From Artocarpus heterophyllus (taxonomy: Eukaryota > Streptophyta > Magnoliopsida > Rosales > Moraceae), in assembly GCA_025403435.1 (NCBI GenBank), contig CM046350.1:36337824-36401823 (forward strand): DNA of 64,000 nucleotides. Reading direction: 5' to 3'. The position numbers were made by a program, and so were the translations under genes. Below the pieces are notes generated by a model. It did no database searches. It was not told the origin of the DNA and saw nothing but the letters and a program-made list of their open reading frames with translations. Below, piece after piece: positions 34,066 to 46,718 of the stretch (the first letter of the stretch is position 1; every line of letters begins with the position of its first letter).

Positions 34066-37000
34066 GACCAACCTGTGAAGAAACCCATCCTGCCAGGCAA
34101 CAAAAGTGCCCCGTCCACAAGCAAACTGCTCCACCTAAAATTAGGCCACTGGTCGGGTGCAAGTGTACATAGTGCAAGTAATAAATTCGAAATAGAGTAT
34201 CGATTTTTACGGAGATTGGATTATTAGGCTTTTCTTACCTGTCGTGGTTCAAGCACTTCTTGTTTAATCTTGACAATCCTAATCTAATGGCAATTTTAAT
34301 TAAAAATAAGCTAAAATGAAAATAAAAATAAAATCATCAGAGCAATTAAAATTAAATAATTGATAATAAAAGGGCCTAGAGGAACTATTTCACTAAAAAA
34401 AATTGGTCATTGCCTAGATTATTATCAATTTAATTTCTCCTATTTATTGGCTTAGAACCCTCATGTATCTCAACTCTCCTCTCCCAAGTACACAATTAAG
34501 AAATGCCTAAATTAATTAATTAGAATATTTCTATTTAAAACCAATTATTAAGGACTCATTAAGTACAAGTTATATTACTTAGCTACAAAGAGAATCATAA
34601 GCCTACCAACTCTATAATTCCCTAGGCTGTGTTTCATAAACCCATATGTAGTGCCCTCTTTTCCAAGGTAAAAATACTAAATATAAAAATCAACTAATTA
34701 GTAATCAATCAATTAGAAACATTAAAATCAAGAAACATAAATAAATAGAAATGGAGACTATATTGCAATCATCTAAGGCAATTATCCAAATATAAATCAA
34801 CTTGGGTCCATAGCCCTCTAGACAAAGAAATTTAGCTACTCATTACAAGCAAAGTCAAAATGCAGACCAAAACATAAAAATCAAATCCATAACAATTGCA
34901 AAGAATTTCAAAAGAATGAAAAGAGAGAAGAAGTAAACTAATTGGTTGAGCTCCCAAAAGTGCCTTCTAGCCCTCCTTCTTCTCTTCAAATCCTAAGGTG
35001 GCTGCTATGATTCCCACCAAACCAGCTCAAAAAGTCCCATCACAAAACCTGAAAATGGATATTTATATGTCTCTAAAAACTTGGTGCGTTTTTCTCTAAA
35101 TCTTTCTCAAAAGCAGCACATTCTCTTGGATTAGGAGATGATTGTGTGGGGGTGGGGGTTTTAGGGTGTGGCCATGCGTGTTTATAAAAACTCAATCTGG
35201 GGCGAGAAGGGATGCACATGGCCACTGGAAGTGATATGGCTCAGCCACATGTGTTGCTTTTGAGGAGGCTTGATTCTTTAACCTGCACGATTATGAGTTC
35301 GAGTTAGCACCAGAGAGCCAACACTCTAGAACCTGGTGTTGGGGCGCAACTTTGATGGTGCTAGGGCACGAGTATCCTCATTCAAATCAAAGCCTCTAAA
35401 AGCCTCCTCAATTGCTCTCTTTTCCTATTAAACATAAAAATAAAATAAAATAAAGAAAGAAAGAAAGAAAGAAAGAAAAATAAATATAACATAAAAACAT
35501 AATTGACTAAATTTTATTCAAACTTAGATAGATATAAAAAAATAAAAAACTACTTAATTACTTAAAACTTTAAAAAATATATAAGTTAAGATAACTAATT
35601 AAATCATTGTATCAGCCACCTCATCATGAGACCAAGAGTTCAAGAACTCCAATGATCCCACTCACATCAACTCTCTCTTTTCTCTCCCCCCTTTTTTTTT
35701 ATTATCTAACTCTATTTTTCTCTTTAATGCACTTGGTTATTTAGTAAAGAGTTTGCTAAATAATATAAGTATTATTTATGACATGATTTTAAATATATAA
35801 CCACAAATAATATAATAATAAGAATTTGGGAGAAAATAACTTCTTTTAAGCCTTTTTTAAAGTAAATAATCAAAGTTTTTGCAAATTCAAAAAATAACTG
35901 TTTTTTAAAGTAAATAATCGAAGTTTTTGTACTGATTTGTAGCTTTTTATTGATTAACTTGGTGGCTTGTTTACTTAATACCTTATCGGTTTTTTGATAA
36001 TAAATCATTAATAGATCAATGAAAAACTAATTTTTGATAATAAACTATAGTTAATAAGTGATATATTAATGTTTGTCAATAATGTACATCAATGATATAC
36101 TGGAGTTTATCAATGATATACTGCTGCTAAAAATGTCATTTTCTTATTTAAAAAGTTCAATCATTTCCCTAGTTTTTGAAAAGTTCAACAATTTATTTAA
36201 AAAGGTAGTTAAAAATTGGTCATTTGCCTAATTTTCCCTAATATCATCTATTAGAAAATTATTAGAACTCATGGAAAAATATACTTAGAAAGGTTATATA
36301 CAATTTATAACTCAGTTCTAATTATAAATAGTATTGTTAAAGGTAAGTTCACATGATATATAGTAATAACTATCGATGATAATACAATTATATTTTAAAA
36401 TATTCTTATAATTTATGTGTATGATATAAGACTGCAGGGTTGATTTCACAGTGATACAAATTAAAGTTAATAACTATATTAATTTATTTATTAAGATAAG
36501 TAATTTATAAATAATTATTTGAGCTTAAATTATATACGTTCATAGAGTCTTTTTGCTAGCTCCTTAATTTTTTGCGTTGATAGAGATAATCGATGAGAAA
36601 GAAAAGAATAACAAACCGTTAAAGAATCGTTTGAGTTGTGTTTTTGACATGCTAAGTAATAAATATCTAGTTACTTAAGTGTTAAAAATTCCATTTGAAG
36701 TTTGAAATCAAATTTAAACAAAAAAGAGACTAAGTCCCCACAAACATGTTATTTATAACTTTATAGTTTCCTCAATAAATCCATTATGCTACAAGCACAT
36801 TAAATAGGAAGAAAGATGGTGAAAACTAAAACTAAGTTATGCTTTTAAACCTTTTAACACTTCCATGTATCTCCTAAAAAATAAAGAACTTTAGTTGTAA
36901 AAATATTACTAAGAATAGAAATTTTAGTAAAACTCATAAATTCATGTAATGTAGGGCTAAAATATCAAACTTGATCCCAAAAGTCCCTTAAAGTATCAAA

Positions 37001-39789
37001 AAAAAAAAAAGAACTTTGATAACATAGTAAAACTAGTTAGTTTTAAGGGTAAAAGTGGACTTTTGGTTTCTAAATGGTTCAAAATATTTTCTAAGAATTT
37101 GGGCAGCATTTCCCCTTAATTTTTAACACTCCTCAAAGCTTAAAATTTATCAAAACAAACTATAAACAAAAACAAAAGTCTATGGTATTTACAAGACCAC
37201 AAATCAACTTAAATTCTCTAAAATTCACATAATTCTAAAGCTTTTCATTATAACAACAAAATTCCTTTTTATTAGATCATTTTTCTATGATTCTTAACCT
37301 TGAATGGCATTAAAATTATGCTCATATCATGTCCCAAAGTCTATTTATACAACCAAAGAAAGAAACCTAAAAATAGTTCACAAATTCTCACCTTAGTGAA
37401 GCAACTTGTACTATTCACCTCAAATTTCACTTTTGGCACTTTGTAGGTTTATCCCTTGTCTTGAAAGTTTGAAACTCAAAACCACAAAATCAAGCTTACC
37501 TTGACTAGTTTTGGTTTTTCTCTCTTATCACCACTCAAACCTTGACCAAGACACTTGGAGATGGGCTTATTTTCTTAAACGATAGTTAGAAATGGAGTAT
37601 TTCTCCATAAAAAAGTCAGACTTAGGAGAAAGTGAGCTGAAATGAGCTCATCTACTTGCTTAATTCTTTTTAAAGTACCCCACACACACCTCAAATTACT
37701 TAACACTTAAGTACTCTCTTATTGGCTTGATTAGTGTCCTTTGTAGCTTACACATCAGCCATTTAGTGTCTAACTTAGATAGTGTCACTCATATACAACC
37801 CTAATTAAAAGCTAAACCATAGCTACTCATTTAACTTACTAACTTAGGTGTACTCCCTCATATCAAATTTTTGGTACATCGAAAATACTAGTTTCTAAAC
37901 TTTGACAAATTTTTACCAAAACTTTACCAAAATTTCTAAATCTCTTTCAAATACACTCAAACATTAGATAACATGATTCCTTACTCAATTCTCAACTTGT
38001 TAAAATCCTAATTGAATCTATAAAATTAAATACCAAAAAGATCACTTATTTAGGGTTTCAAGGTAAACTTACCATCAAAACACACATCATCCTCTTCTAA
38101 GAGACATTGTATTATTCTTAATAACATTCTATGAGAATCCTTACTTTTCATAAAGTCTCCTTTAATCATTATTCTGAACACATACATTGCTTCACTTCAT
38201 ATAACATGGCATTTTCAGGATAAATAGCCTTAAAACCATAATTGAACTCCTAATCTCAACTCATCCATTATAATTGTATATCAAACACCATTATAATTCA
38301 TTTTTCCATTTTTTTCTAAACTGGATCCATCTTTAGGAAATCCCAAGTCATTTAGTTAGACATTCAAATGAAATTGCACGAAATGTACTTTTGAAAATAA
38401 CATATGCTATTTATATAATCAAACACATCTCAAATGATTATGAAATATTATATAATACAATTAATGTCATGAAATCATGCAATGCATTGGCCAACAAGCA
38501 TGTGTAAATACCGGGCATTACACTTTATCCATGCCATGCTTGGGCCCCTTAAAAGAGGATTAGACTATCCTTCCTAGCACATAGGATTAATCACAACATT
38601 TCTATATAGCAAAAAATTTCAAGGACCTATTTACAAAAATTTATAAAATTTAGAATAAAAAGTATAACTTTTCAAAAATCGGGGGTTAAAATGTAATTTT
38701 TATGTGACAAATATTTTTTAATAATTATATTTGTTACCCTCCAATTTTAAAATATTATAATTTGAATAAATTTTTGTAAATTTTTGCAAAACAATCCCTA
38801 TTTTAATAACACAACAACAAACATAGGATTGAATTAGAAAAAAAATAATCTAATTCTATAATACTATTCTATTCAATGTTTGTTATCCTACGCACTAAAT
38901 GGGGTCCTTAAACTATATAAAAAATTTACAATATGTAGGCAAAACTGACAAGTTCTTCCTCTTTTACAATACATAGATGTACACTACATAACAAGTCCCA
39001 TTCTATAAGCTTCGATTTAAGTAATCATCTCCTACTTAAAATACATGAAGAATATTTAGATTTAATAATTCTAAAGTCAAATCGAAGGGAAAATTATGAA
39101 AGAGAAAAGACAACGAATTATTTAGTAGATGGGTATATCATGTCATTTTGTTTGTATAGACAATTAATCATTTATCAGCTTTTTGTAAGGTTTCTCTTTA
39201 CTTGTATGTGTTGCATTAATTGTAGATTCAAATTATCATAATTATATTACCTAAGCCTATTTTTATTAATTATTTAATTCTATATAATTTTATTTTATTT
39301 TTAAAGTAATATTTTACTTTACAATTTTCTCAATTGACACTTGCTATTTCCTCCCGTGGCATAAGGTTTATTATCTTAGAGGCATATGCGATTACTTTAC
39401 AAGGAGAAATGAAATGAGCACTTGAAGGTGTATTGGCTTAGCGTTTTACAAACCGTTGAGGTGGAAGACCAGAGAGATAAAATTTTAATACCTATTAACC
39501 TGGAAATAAAGAAGGTATTTTATAATCATAGTCTCTATTGAAGTTTTTTTTTTTTTTAATTAAAGAAGGTTTTGAATTTTCTTTCATGATATTTCTTTAA
39601 GTGAAATCTAGTTGCAATTCTTGTGTGGACAAGTATGTGTATATGTTTTTTGTCAGTTGGTTTATATGTTGTTTTTTTTCCTTCGGTTTACATAACGTTA
39701 TTCAGTTACTATAGTATAATCCTAATATTTTATAATAAAAAAATATTATTTGAAGTTTATATATGTCTTTTTACAGGTTTTACAGAAGT
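34066..39789. other. Repeat-like AT-rich DNA, no gene
   Basis: No frame resembles a protein. At 34140-35640 there is a moderately structured repeat-like stretch that I cannot classify. A (GAAA)n run lies at about 35454-35478. At 38498-38522 the sequence AAATACCGGGCATTACA is the form of a gypsy LTR end read on the minus strand (compare GGGGCATTACA at 34065), so a decayed solo LTR may lie left of it, but no other end was found. The remainder (35700-39600) is AT-rich with short homopolymers. Confidence 0.45.
35454..35478. repeat. (GAAA)n microsatellite
   Basis: About six tandem GAAA units. Confidence 0.9.
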
Positions 39790-40483
39790 TAGTGATATTG
39801 TTTAATTCATCAATAGAGAAGATGATAGTGATAATTTGCTTAAGAAGGTTTTATTTGTTAGAGTATGGTGACTTGAATTTAGTTTGGTCCAACCCGAAAA
39901 GCTCGCGGTGCGACAAATTGTGGTGAAAAATAAAAGTGGGATTTTTCATAAGATCTGTGGTGGTAGCGGAGGCCCGATCCGGTAGCCCATCACTGATCTC
40001 GCCTAGGGTGCGGGGGCTCTGCTCCCGTAGTACGGACCGTTATTGTTGCGTCTTTTAGTTTATGTTTTTGGACCTATAGGGTTTTGCCTATACCTATATA
40101 TATATATATATATATGATGTATTGCGTTAGGGCTGAGCCTCTTTAGTGCCTTTATTGTAATTTTCACGAATTTAGTGATTTTTCTTCTCCTCTGCCTGTG
40201 GTTTTTTCCATTTTAGGTTTTCACATAAATTCTCTATGTATTTTTGTTCTTTATTTCTATCGCATTATTTTTGCAACAATATTAATAAGGATGAAGCTTA
40301 TGAATTTTACAAAGATTTATGTACTAAGGATTGGCTAGTATTCGGTAAGGCCAAGTGCAAAATTTTACGGGCTCAAAGAATGTAAGCTCTTGTGAATACT
40401 TTTGCTCAAGAAAAGGTTTTAAAAGATATGAAGTGAAGTTTCTTCCGAAGAAAAAGAACGTTAATGTGTTAGACACAAGAAGT
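39790..40483 (+). pseudogene. FAR1-type DNA-binding domain fragment, interrupted
   Basis: After removing a solo LTR (39855-40278) the flanks read as the start of a FAR1/FHY3-type zinc-binding domain: NKDEAYEFYKD (about 40287-40320) and, in another frame, TGSKNVSS and FCSRKGFKRYEVKFLPKKK (about 40360-40460), ending LDTR at 40480. FAR1 domains occur in FRS transcription factors and in related MULE transposases. The rest of the domain and any transposase core are cut off by the copia element at 40484. A splice-acceptor-like TTTTTACAG precedes it (about 39777). Confidence 0.55.
39855..40278 (+). repeat. Solo copia-type LTR (424 bp)
   Basis: The ends are TGTTAGAG and TTGCAACA, an imperfect inverted pair with TG...CA. 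Flanking pentamers TTATT and ATATT agree at four of five positions. Inside are a TATA-rich run (40097-40117) and GAGCCTCTTTAGTGCC downstream of it, the usual look of a short copia LTR. It separates parts of the FAR1-like fragment. Confidence 0.55.
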
Positions 40484-40638
40484 TATTAGTGAAGTTAGTT
40501 AGTTAGTTGTAACTAATTTTTAAATATGTTAGAAGTTACTTAGAACTGTTGCTAGACTAGTTATTCTCTACTGTTGCAATTTTGAAACAGTATTATGAAC
40601 GCTATCATCAATAACAGAGCTCAAGTTAGAGCCTAACA
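40484..40638 (+). repeat. 5' LTR of the small-LTR copia element
   Basis: Matched to the 3' copy over TTAGTTAGTTG, AAATATGTTAGAAGT and AGAACTG blocks. The right end is set at GCCTAACA, which pairs with TGTTGG. At 155 bp it is very short. Confidence 0.55.
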
Positions 40639-40711
40639 TTTCTCAGAAAGTTCAATAGTTCCTCTTTCTCAGCTTGATATCAAAGCTCCCAGAACCTCAA
40701 GATTTGCTTCA

Positions 40712-41125
40712 ATGATGTCAGCTTCTTCCTCCTATTCTACACCTTCTTCCTCTACTCAGACACCGTCCTCTCCTCAAGCCTCTCCACCGAATTCTACTAC
40801 TCATGCCTATTTTCAAGCTTTGGCCTTGCATTTTCGTCCGCTTGCTCTTCGATTGGATCTCAATGATTTCACTTTTTCGTGCACTCAGGTTCTATCAACT
40901 ATGCGAGCGCATGTTCTCGAAGGATTTCTTCCGGGATCCATTTCTTGTCCTCCTCAATTTCTTGAAATCGCTAGCTCTAATGGTGGAATTCCTATGCGTC
41001 GCCCTAATCTTGAGTTTGATCTGTGGATGCACCACGATCAGTTTCTTCTCAGCTGGCTGCTTTCTTCAATTTCCGAGTTAATGCTGGGTCATGTGAGTCA
41101 CTATGTTCATTCATCTTATGTCTAG
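40712..41125 (+). pseudogene. copia gag N-terminal part
   Basis: Open from ATG 40712 to 41123 after a Ser/Thr/Pro-rich start (PSSSTQTPSSPQASPP). Gag wording: RAHVLEGFLPGSISCPPQFL, then WMHHDQFLLSWLLSSISE. The zinc knuckle and protease that should follow are absent; sequence passes into a decayed stretch and then integrase C-terminal wording near 41410. Confidence 0.65.
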
Positions 41126-41409
41126 AAAGGCTCAATGTTAGTTGAAGAATTTGTTTTGAAAGATTCAAAATCTTGTTGATCGTTTGAATTCGGTAGGCCA
41201 AGTTGTCTCCGATGCTGATCTTGTTTTGTATATTCTTGTTAGTCTTGGTTCTTAGTTCTGTTTTTAGACCTCCTTGTCTCTACACTCATGCTCAAAATGG
41301 TATGATTTAGGTCTCATTCTTCTTGCTTAAGCTAATCTTCCTTACAGTTTCTGGTTGGACTCCTTTGTTTCTGTCGTTTTTCTAATTAATAGATTACCTG
41401 CAGTTGTTT

Positions 41410-43495
41410 TGTCTTATAAGTCTCCTTTTGAGTATCTAATCCATAAACTCCACGTTGTTTCACTTCTCGAAGTGTCTGGCTGCTCCTGTTTTTCTATTTG
41501 AGAAATTATCATAACCACTAGTTTCATTTCAGAACTTCTAAACGTCTCATCATTGGTTATAGTCCTCATCACAAAGGGTATCGGCGTCTACATCTTTCTG
41601 GAAGAATTTATATTGCTCGTACAGTTATGTTTAATAAAAATGAGTTTCCTAATTCTGAATTGTCCTCCTCTCTTTCCCAAAAGTCTGAAACTACTCTTTC
41701 TTCCTAGAATGCTTTGTTGTTTCCTCAAAATTTGCCTTCCTTTTCTCCTTTTACTCCTAGTTCTTCTACATTCTGGTTCTTCTTTATGTCCTGTAGTCAC
41801 AGGTTCTTCTCGTGAATCCTTGTCTCCTTCTCTTCATGAACAATCAGCAGATGACCATCTTTCATCCTCTACTTCTAATAACATACCCGTTCTTTCTTTC
41901 TCTACACTTTCTCCTTCTAACCAACCTGTCTCAATTTCATTTTTACCTTCCACTTCTCATCTTTCTACTAAATATCCTATGATCACTCGTTCCCAAAATG
42001 GCATTTTTAAACCTAAAATCTTTTCTTATTCCTCTGAAGTATCAACACGAGACAACACTTTAGAACCATCTACTGTACAACTTGCTTTATCTGATCCTAA
42101 CCGGAAAGCTGCAATGGATAGTAAGTTTTGAGGCCTTAGTTTGAAATCAGACTTAGGATTTAGTTCCTGCCACTTCTTAGAAGCATATTGTGAGTAATAA
42201 GTTGGCCTTTCGTGTTAAGTATAAATCTCAGGGAACTATGGATCGTTATAAAGCCAGGTTGGTTGCAAAAGGTTTTCAACAAATTACAGGAGTTGATTAT
42301 TTTGAGACATTCAGTCCTATGGTCAAACAGGCTATAATCCACGTTATTCTCACCCTGGTTGTTAACTTTTTCAGTGGGATATTCAATAGCTAGATATAAA
42401 TAACGCCTTTCTTAATGGCGATCTTTAGGGACCTGTGCATATGACTCAACCTGATGCATTTGTGGATTCGAATAATCCCAATAATATTTGTAAACTTAAG
42501 AAGGCTTTGTACGGCTTAAAACAGGCCCCTCAGGCTTGGTTTGACAAGCTCAAATCAGCTTTTTTATCTTGGGGTTTCAGGAATTCTTCTTTAGAGACAT
42601 CCTTGTTCATTGTTAATCTTCCAGCAAGCCTTTGTTATTGCTAGTTTATGTGGGTGACATTTTGCTTACTGATAATGATGATACTTTGCTTCAAAAGGTT
42701 ATCACTGATTTGAGTTCTCAATTTGGTCTCAAAACTCTTGGCTTGGTTAACTACTTTCTGGGATTTGAAGCTCACAAAGATACGTCTGGTCTACAGCTTA
42801 CACAGAAAAAGTATACAGTTGATTTTCTTCGTAAAATAAATCTAGAAAATTCTAAACCTTGTTTAAGTCTCATGTGTGTCAATTAAAAGTTGTTTTCTAC
42901 AGATAGCTCTCCTTTTGATTGTCTGTCTCTATACAGAAGTACTTATCTTACTATGTCAAGGCTGATATCTCTTTCGCAGTAACTAGTTAAGTCAATTTCT
43001 ACAAGCTCCTACCAAATATCACCAGACTGCTAGAAAGAGGATTTTAAGATATTTGAAAGGCACACTTGGTTATGATAGTAGTGTAGATGATAGGAGATCT
43101 ACTAGTGGCAACTGTGTGCTCTTGGGTAATAATTTACTTACTTGGAGCTCTAGGAAGCATAAGGTTGTTGGAAGAAATTATTGAAGCAGAGTACAATTCT
43201 CTCTCCTTTGCAGGAACTGAACTTTTATGGTTTTGTCTTAGTCTTCAAGTGGAGAAACCAGCTGTTTTTGTGGGGTGACAATTTTGGTGCGAACTCATTA
43301 GCTTCTAATCCAGTTTTTCATGCTGGAACTAAGCACATAGGGATTGATGTGCATTTTGTCAGAGAAAAAGTTGTTGCTAAGTTACTGGATGTGCATTATG
43401 TGCCAACTGAAGATCAGATTGCTGATGTGTTTGTAAAAGCCTTTTCAGTGCCACATTTCTCATATTTGTGTTCCCAGCTAAACCTGGTATTAGCG
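41410..43495 (+). pseudogene. copia integrase tail, RT and RNase H, broken
   Basis: Integrase C-terminal wording begins SPFEYLIHKL (41420). The Ser/Pro-rich linker follows (41800-42060, with SQNGIFKPKIF), then RT: RYKARLVAKGFQQITGVDYF (42244-42303), KKALYGLKQAPQAWFDKL (about 42495-42550). The catalytic box is YVGDILLT (about 42647-42670), where YVDD is expected, so one catalytic Asp is lost. RNase H follows to the TKHIGIDVHFVREKV segment (about 43325-43370) and LDVHYVPTEDQIADVF. Stops and frame changes occur throughout. Confidence 0.8.
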
Positions 43496-43500
43496 GGGTG

Positions 43501-43588
43501 TGTTGGTGAGTTAGTTAGTTGCAACTAATTGTAAATATGTTAGAAGTCAGTTAGAACTGGTGCTAGATTAATTGTTCTTTACAGTTAC
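43501..43588 (+). repeat. 3' LTR of the small-LTR copia element, truncated
   Basis: Starts TGTTGGTGAG after the purine block GCGGGGTG and matches the first ~95 bp of the 5' LTR, ending near TTTACAGTTA where similarity stops at the MULE sequence. Confidence 0.6.
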
Positions 43589-45035
43589 ATATCTACAATG
43601 GGGGAATTTATTGGCTGCAATAGGACTCGATGCAAACCTGCAGTTCTTTCCACTTGCGTATGCTATTGCAAAAGGGGAGACCAAACGCAGTTGGAAATGG
43701 TTTCTTGAACAACTACAAGAGAGCATTGGAGAAAATGCTAGTCGGATCCCGAGGATAGTGATGAGTGATTAGCACAAGGTAATATTCTGAACCTTTTTAT
43801 TTCAGATTTAATTCATACTACTTTACATATGTATTTAACTATTTTATGTGGAACGTGTATGGACTTTTTTGGATAGGGTCTTGTTGATACAGTACCCGAC
43901 ATGTTAGGAACATCACATAGGTATTATGCTTGTCACATTTCAAAAACTTTAAGGTGAAATTTCCAGGAGAACAATTAAAAAACCTTTTTTGGGAGGTAGC
44001 AAGGACTGCAAACTATGATTATTTTCTAAACAAAATGGGTCGCATCAAAGCCATGAACAAAGATGCATTTATATATCTTGATGCCATTGAGCTCAAGCAT
44101 TGGAGTAGACGTCGGTTTGATGAGCATTTGAAAGTTAAACATGTGACAAATAACTTCACTTGGTCGTTCAATAATTGGGTTGATGAATTAAGGTTCCGAT
44201 CCCCAATTGCACTGCTAGGGAGGTTAAGAACGAAGCACACCAAAATAATGTACACTAGGGCCATAACTGCCTCAAGATGGAATGAACCACTACCACCCAA
44301 AGTGAAGAAGAAGATCCAAGATATTGTGAAGGTAGCAAGGCATTGAAGTGTGTGTCGCTTGGGAGAGTATGAGTTCCAAGTTGATGAACACCAATCTTGG
44401 TGTTTGGTGCGGTTGGATGACAATTATTGTGTGTGGGGTCAAAAGCAAGTTTGTGGGATTCCTTGTGCACATGCCATGGCTTGTATCAACACTGTGAGGG
44501 CTGATGTTACTGGTTTTGTTACACCCTACTTCAAAACTGAGTAGTGTAGGAGGTCATATGGAGGTATCATTCATCCCATTCCTGGTGAGTCAATGTGGCT
44601 ACCTTGTGAGGGTCTTGAAATTCAACCTCCAAAAATTGATAAACGATGCGGAAGACCTTCTATACATAAGAGGAGAGACACGGGTGAACCTAAGCCTAAA
44701 GGAAAAGTTCAATCAAGCTCGAAGAAAGGTGCTACTCATGGTGAATTTGGGCACAATCGCAAGACTTGTGGAAACCCTCCAAAAAAGAAGAAAACTTCTA
44801 TTAAGGCAACGGCTAGTACTACTAACCCTCAAAATGAAGCCGAAACAAGCAACTCAATGGTATCAAGTCTTTTTTTTTTTTTTTTTTTTAATATTAAACA
44901 TTATGACTAGCATTTTATTAATGTTCTCTTCTCTTTTGTTGTTAGTGTTTTGACATGAATGGCAATCAACATGTAGTCTTCCATGAACAAATTGTGGACC
45001 TCTTCCCGAGTCAATCTTCTCAAAGGGCAACTTAA
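43589..45035 (+). pseudogene. MuDR-type (MULE) transposase, 3' part with introns, broken
   Basis: Exon wording begins with the MULE transposase core, LLAAIGLDANLQFFPLAYAI (43607-43666) and RIPRIVMSD. A GT-AG intron fits 43779-43876 (donor CACAAG/GTAATA, acceptor GGATAG). The next exon has the all-helical tail, a SWIM zinc finger (CVWGQKQVCGIPCAHAMAC, about 44430-44485) and a degraded knuckle (GEFGHNRKTC). A second GT-AG intron fits 44860-44945, and a last exon ends with TAA at 45033-45035. In-frame TAG follows VMSD, TGA lies at 44344-44346 and TAG follows FKTE near 44543, with one shift near 43945. The N-terminal half is missing. Confidence 0.8.
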
Positions 45036-46590
45036 TGGAGCGTGGATAATGGGCAGATGGTAATGACCGAAGCAGTTTTTTGGACATGAAATTGTCATTT
45101 TAAGGAGAACTAATTTTGGACATGAGAATGTCATGTTGTGGATCTTGTTTAACCGTGTATTGATAAAGTAATATGGTCTTGTGGAACTTGTGATCAAGTC
45201 CTTATTAAACAGTTTATTTTGTGTATATTTTGTGATCAATTATATATTAGCCAATATATTTTGAAATATATTTGTGATATTGGAATTCTATTTAGAAATA
45301 TATATATATTTGTGATATTGGAATTCTATTTAGAAATATTTTGTATTGCAAAGTAAAACCAACTTGTTAGAAATGCCCGATATAACTAATATGACCAAAT
45401 AATACCAAGTTTTCATTCCTTTTTTTTTTTAAAGGGTTCTCTTTCTTTTTCAAATGAAAAAAAAAACTTATATCTTTCCCCCCAAAAAAAATAATCAAAT
45501 AGGTGTTCAAAATTTCATTTACGTTGATACTGAATCCAAGAGAGGATCTGGAAGCTAGTATAAGCCAACACATATCTTGGATCGTATTTGTATTTCAATG
45601 GCGGCTTGGTCATTTAAAAAAAAAATAAACGAAAAAAGTTAAAAGAATAGATGGTTTTTAGATGGTTTCAAAAACATAAGGAATACTTTTTGTATTTTAA
45701 AAAATTCAATGGCAAATATTGTATTTAAGTAAAACTGAGGGAATACTTTTAGTATTTTCTCATAGAAAACTGATAAAAATAAGATTTTTTTATCATTTTG
45801 GAAACTTTTGCATTAGGAAATTATCAAATTGGGACCTATTGTTTGCAAAATATAGAAATAATATCTTATAATCTTCAAATATATTATTTTGGTACCCTAA
45901 ATCCCTATTCTATAATGTGATTCCTACTTACGTTTTTATTAATAAACTCTAATTAATTTTTTTAAGCAATAATAAAAATCAAAATTGAAGATTAAACAAA
46001 CCTCATCAAGAAAATAATATACATGTGGATTTCTTTTTTTTTTTTGGTACTGCTTGTGTTTATTTTCTTTTATAGTTTTAATAAAATAATATGTGATTCA
46101 TTAATAAAAAAGTAAGTAAAAAATTTCACGTTACAAAACACATACTCAAAAGTAAAAATACCAATATAATATGATTGTAAGCATAGCCTTAAGGTAAAAT
46201 TACACCGGACTCCACCTAAAGATGCATAGTTTGAATTCTCCACTTCAAGTTCAAAAAAAGAAAAAGAAAAATACCAATGTGATGATATTCCAAAAAATAA
46301 AGGGATGTGAATGCAGTTTTTTAAATAAAAAATAAAGAAAAATACCAAGAAAAATTACATGCTATGTTATACTTTTAAAAGTTGTGTTTATTTATATCAC
46401 ACTTAAAAAAATTTATATCATATTATTATTCTATTATATAGTAAATTATGTCACAATTAAATATGTATGATTCTTATATAAAGCAAATCTTAAAAGATGC
46501 CATTTATAATAACGCTGCCAAACTAGTCTGATTTTATTCCAAAAAAAACGAGTGTGACGGCAGTTTAGTTTTTTTTTTTTTTTTTTTTTA
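45036..46590. other. AT-rich intergenic DNA, no gene
   Basis: No protein-like frame. It contains a two-copy 38-bp repeat (45271-45338), two copies of a TTTTGGACATGARAWTGTCAT-like 21-mer (about 45076 and 45115) and several homopolymer runs, ending in a run of about 20 T just before the TATA box of the next gene. Confidence 0.5.
45271..45338. repeat. Direct repeat of a 30-bp unit, period 38
   Basis: The unit starting TTTGTGATATTGGAATTC occurs at 45271-45300 and, unchanged, at 45309-45338, separated by an AT dinucleotide run. Identity suggests a recent duplication. Confidence 0.9.
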
Positions 46591-46595
46591 AGAAT

Positions 46596-46604
46596 TATAA
46601 AAGG
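46596..46604 (+). promoter_or_regulatory. TATA box of the CcmE gene
   Basis: TATAAAAGG lies 115-123 bp before the start codon and directly after a long T run. It is the best core-promoter match upstream of the gene. Confidence 0.55.
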
Positions 46605-46639
46605 CAGATACTGTTTCAATTAAAATTCGGAACGTCATA

Positions 46640-46690
46640 AACCCCGGTAAACCCCTAAACCCTGTCTCTCTCCCTCTCTCTCTAGAAGGA
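46640..46690 (+). promoter_or_regulatory. Telo-box-like and CT-rich elements in the 5' UTR
   Basis: AAACCCCTAAACCCTG (about 46648-46663) includes a CCTAAACCC telo-box core, a motif frequent near starts of plant genes for translation and organelle biogenesis. A (TC)n pyrimidine patch follows (about 46664-46683). Their effect here is inference. Confidence 0.5.
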
Positions 46691-46718
46691 ACAAGGGAAA
46701 AGTCCATCCATATTCCAT

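Larger units (their letters stand above)
40484..43588 (+). mobile_element. Small-LTR copia element, internally deleted
   Basis: Two related LTR copies (40484-40638 and 43501-43588, the second truncated) flank a gag N-terminus, an integrase C-terminus, RT and RNase H. Protease and most of gag and integrase are missing. The 5' LTR start reads TATTAGTG where the 3' LTR has TGTTGGTG. A GATATCAAAGC primer-site-like sequence lies at about 40675. The insertion separates the FAR1-like fragment from the MULE pseudogene; no target duplication can be recognised because the 3' LTR is incomplete. Confidence 0.75.

Noticed and set aside
38498..38522. Gypsy LTR-like terminus CCGGGCATTACA
   Set aside because: Only one end can be seen, without a partner, primer site or target duplication, so not called as an LTR.
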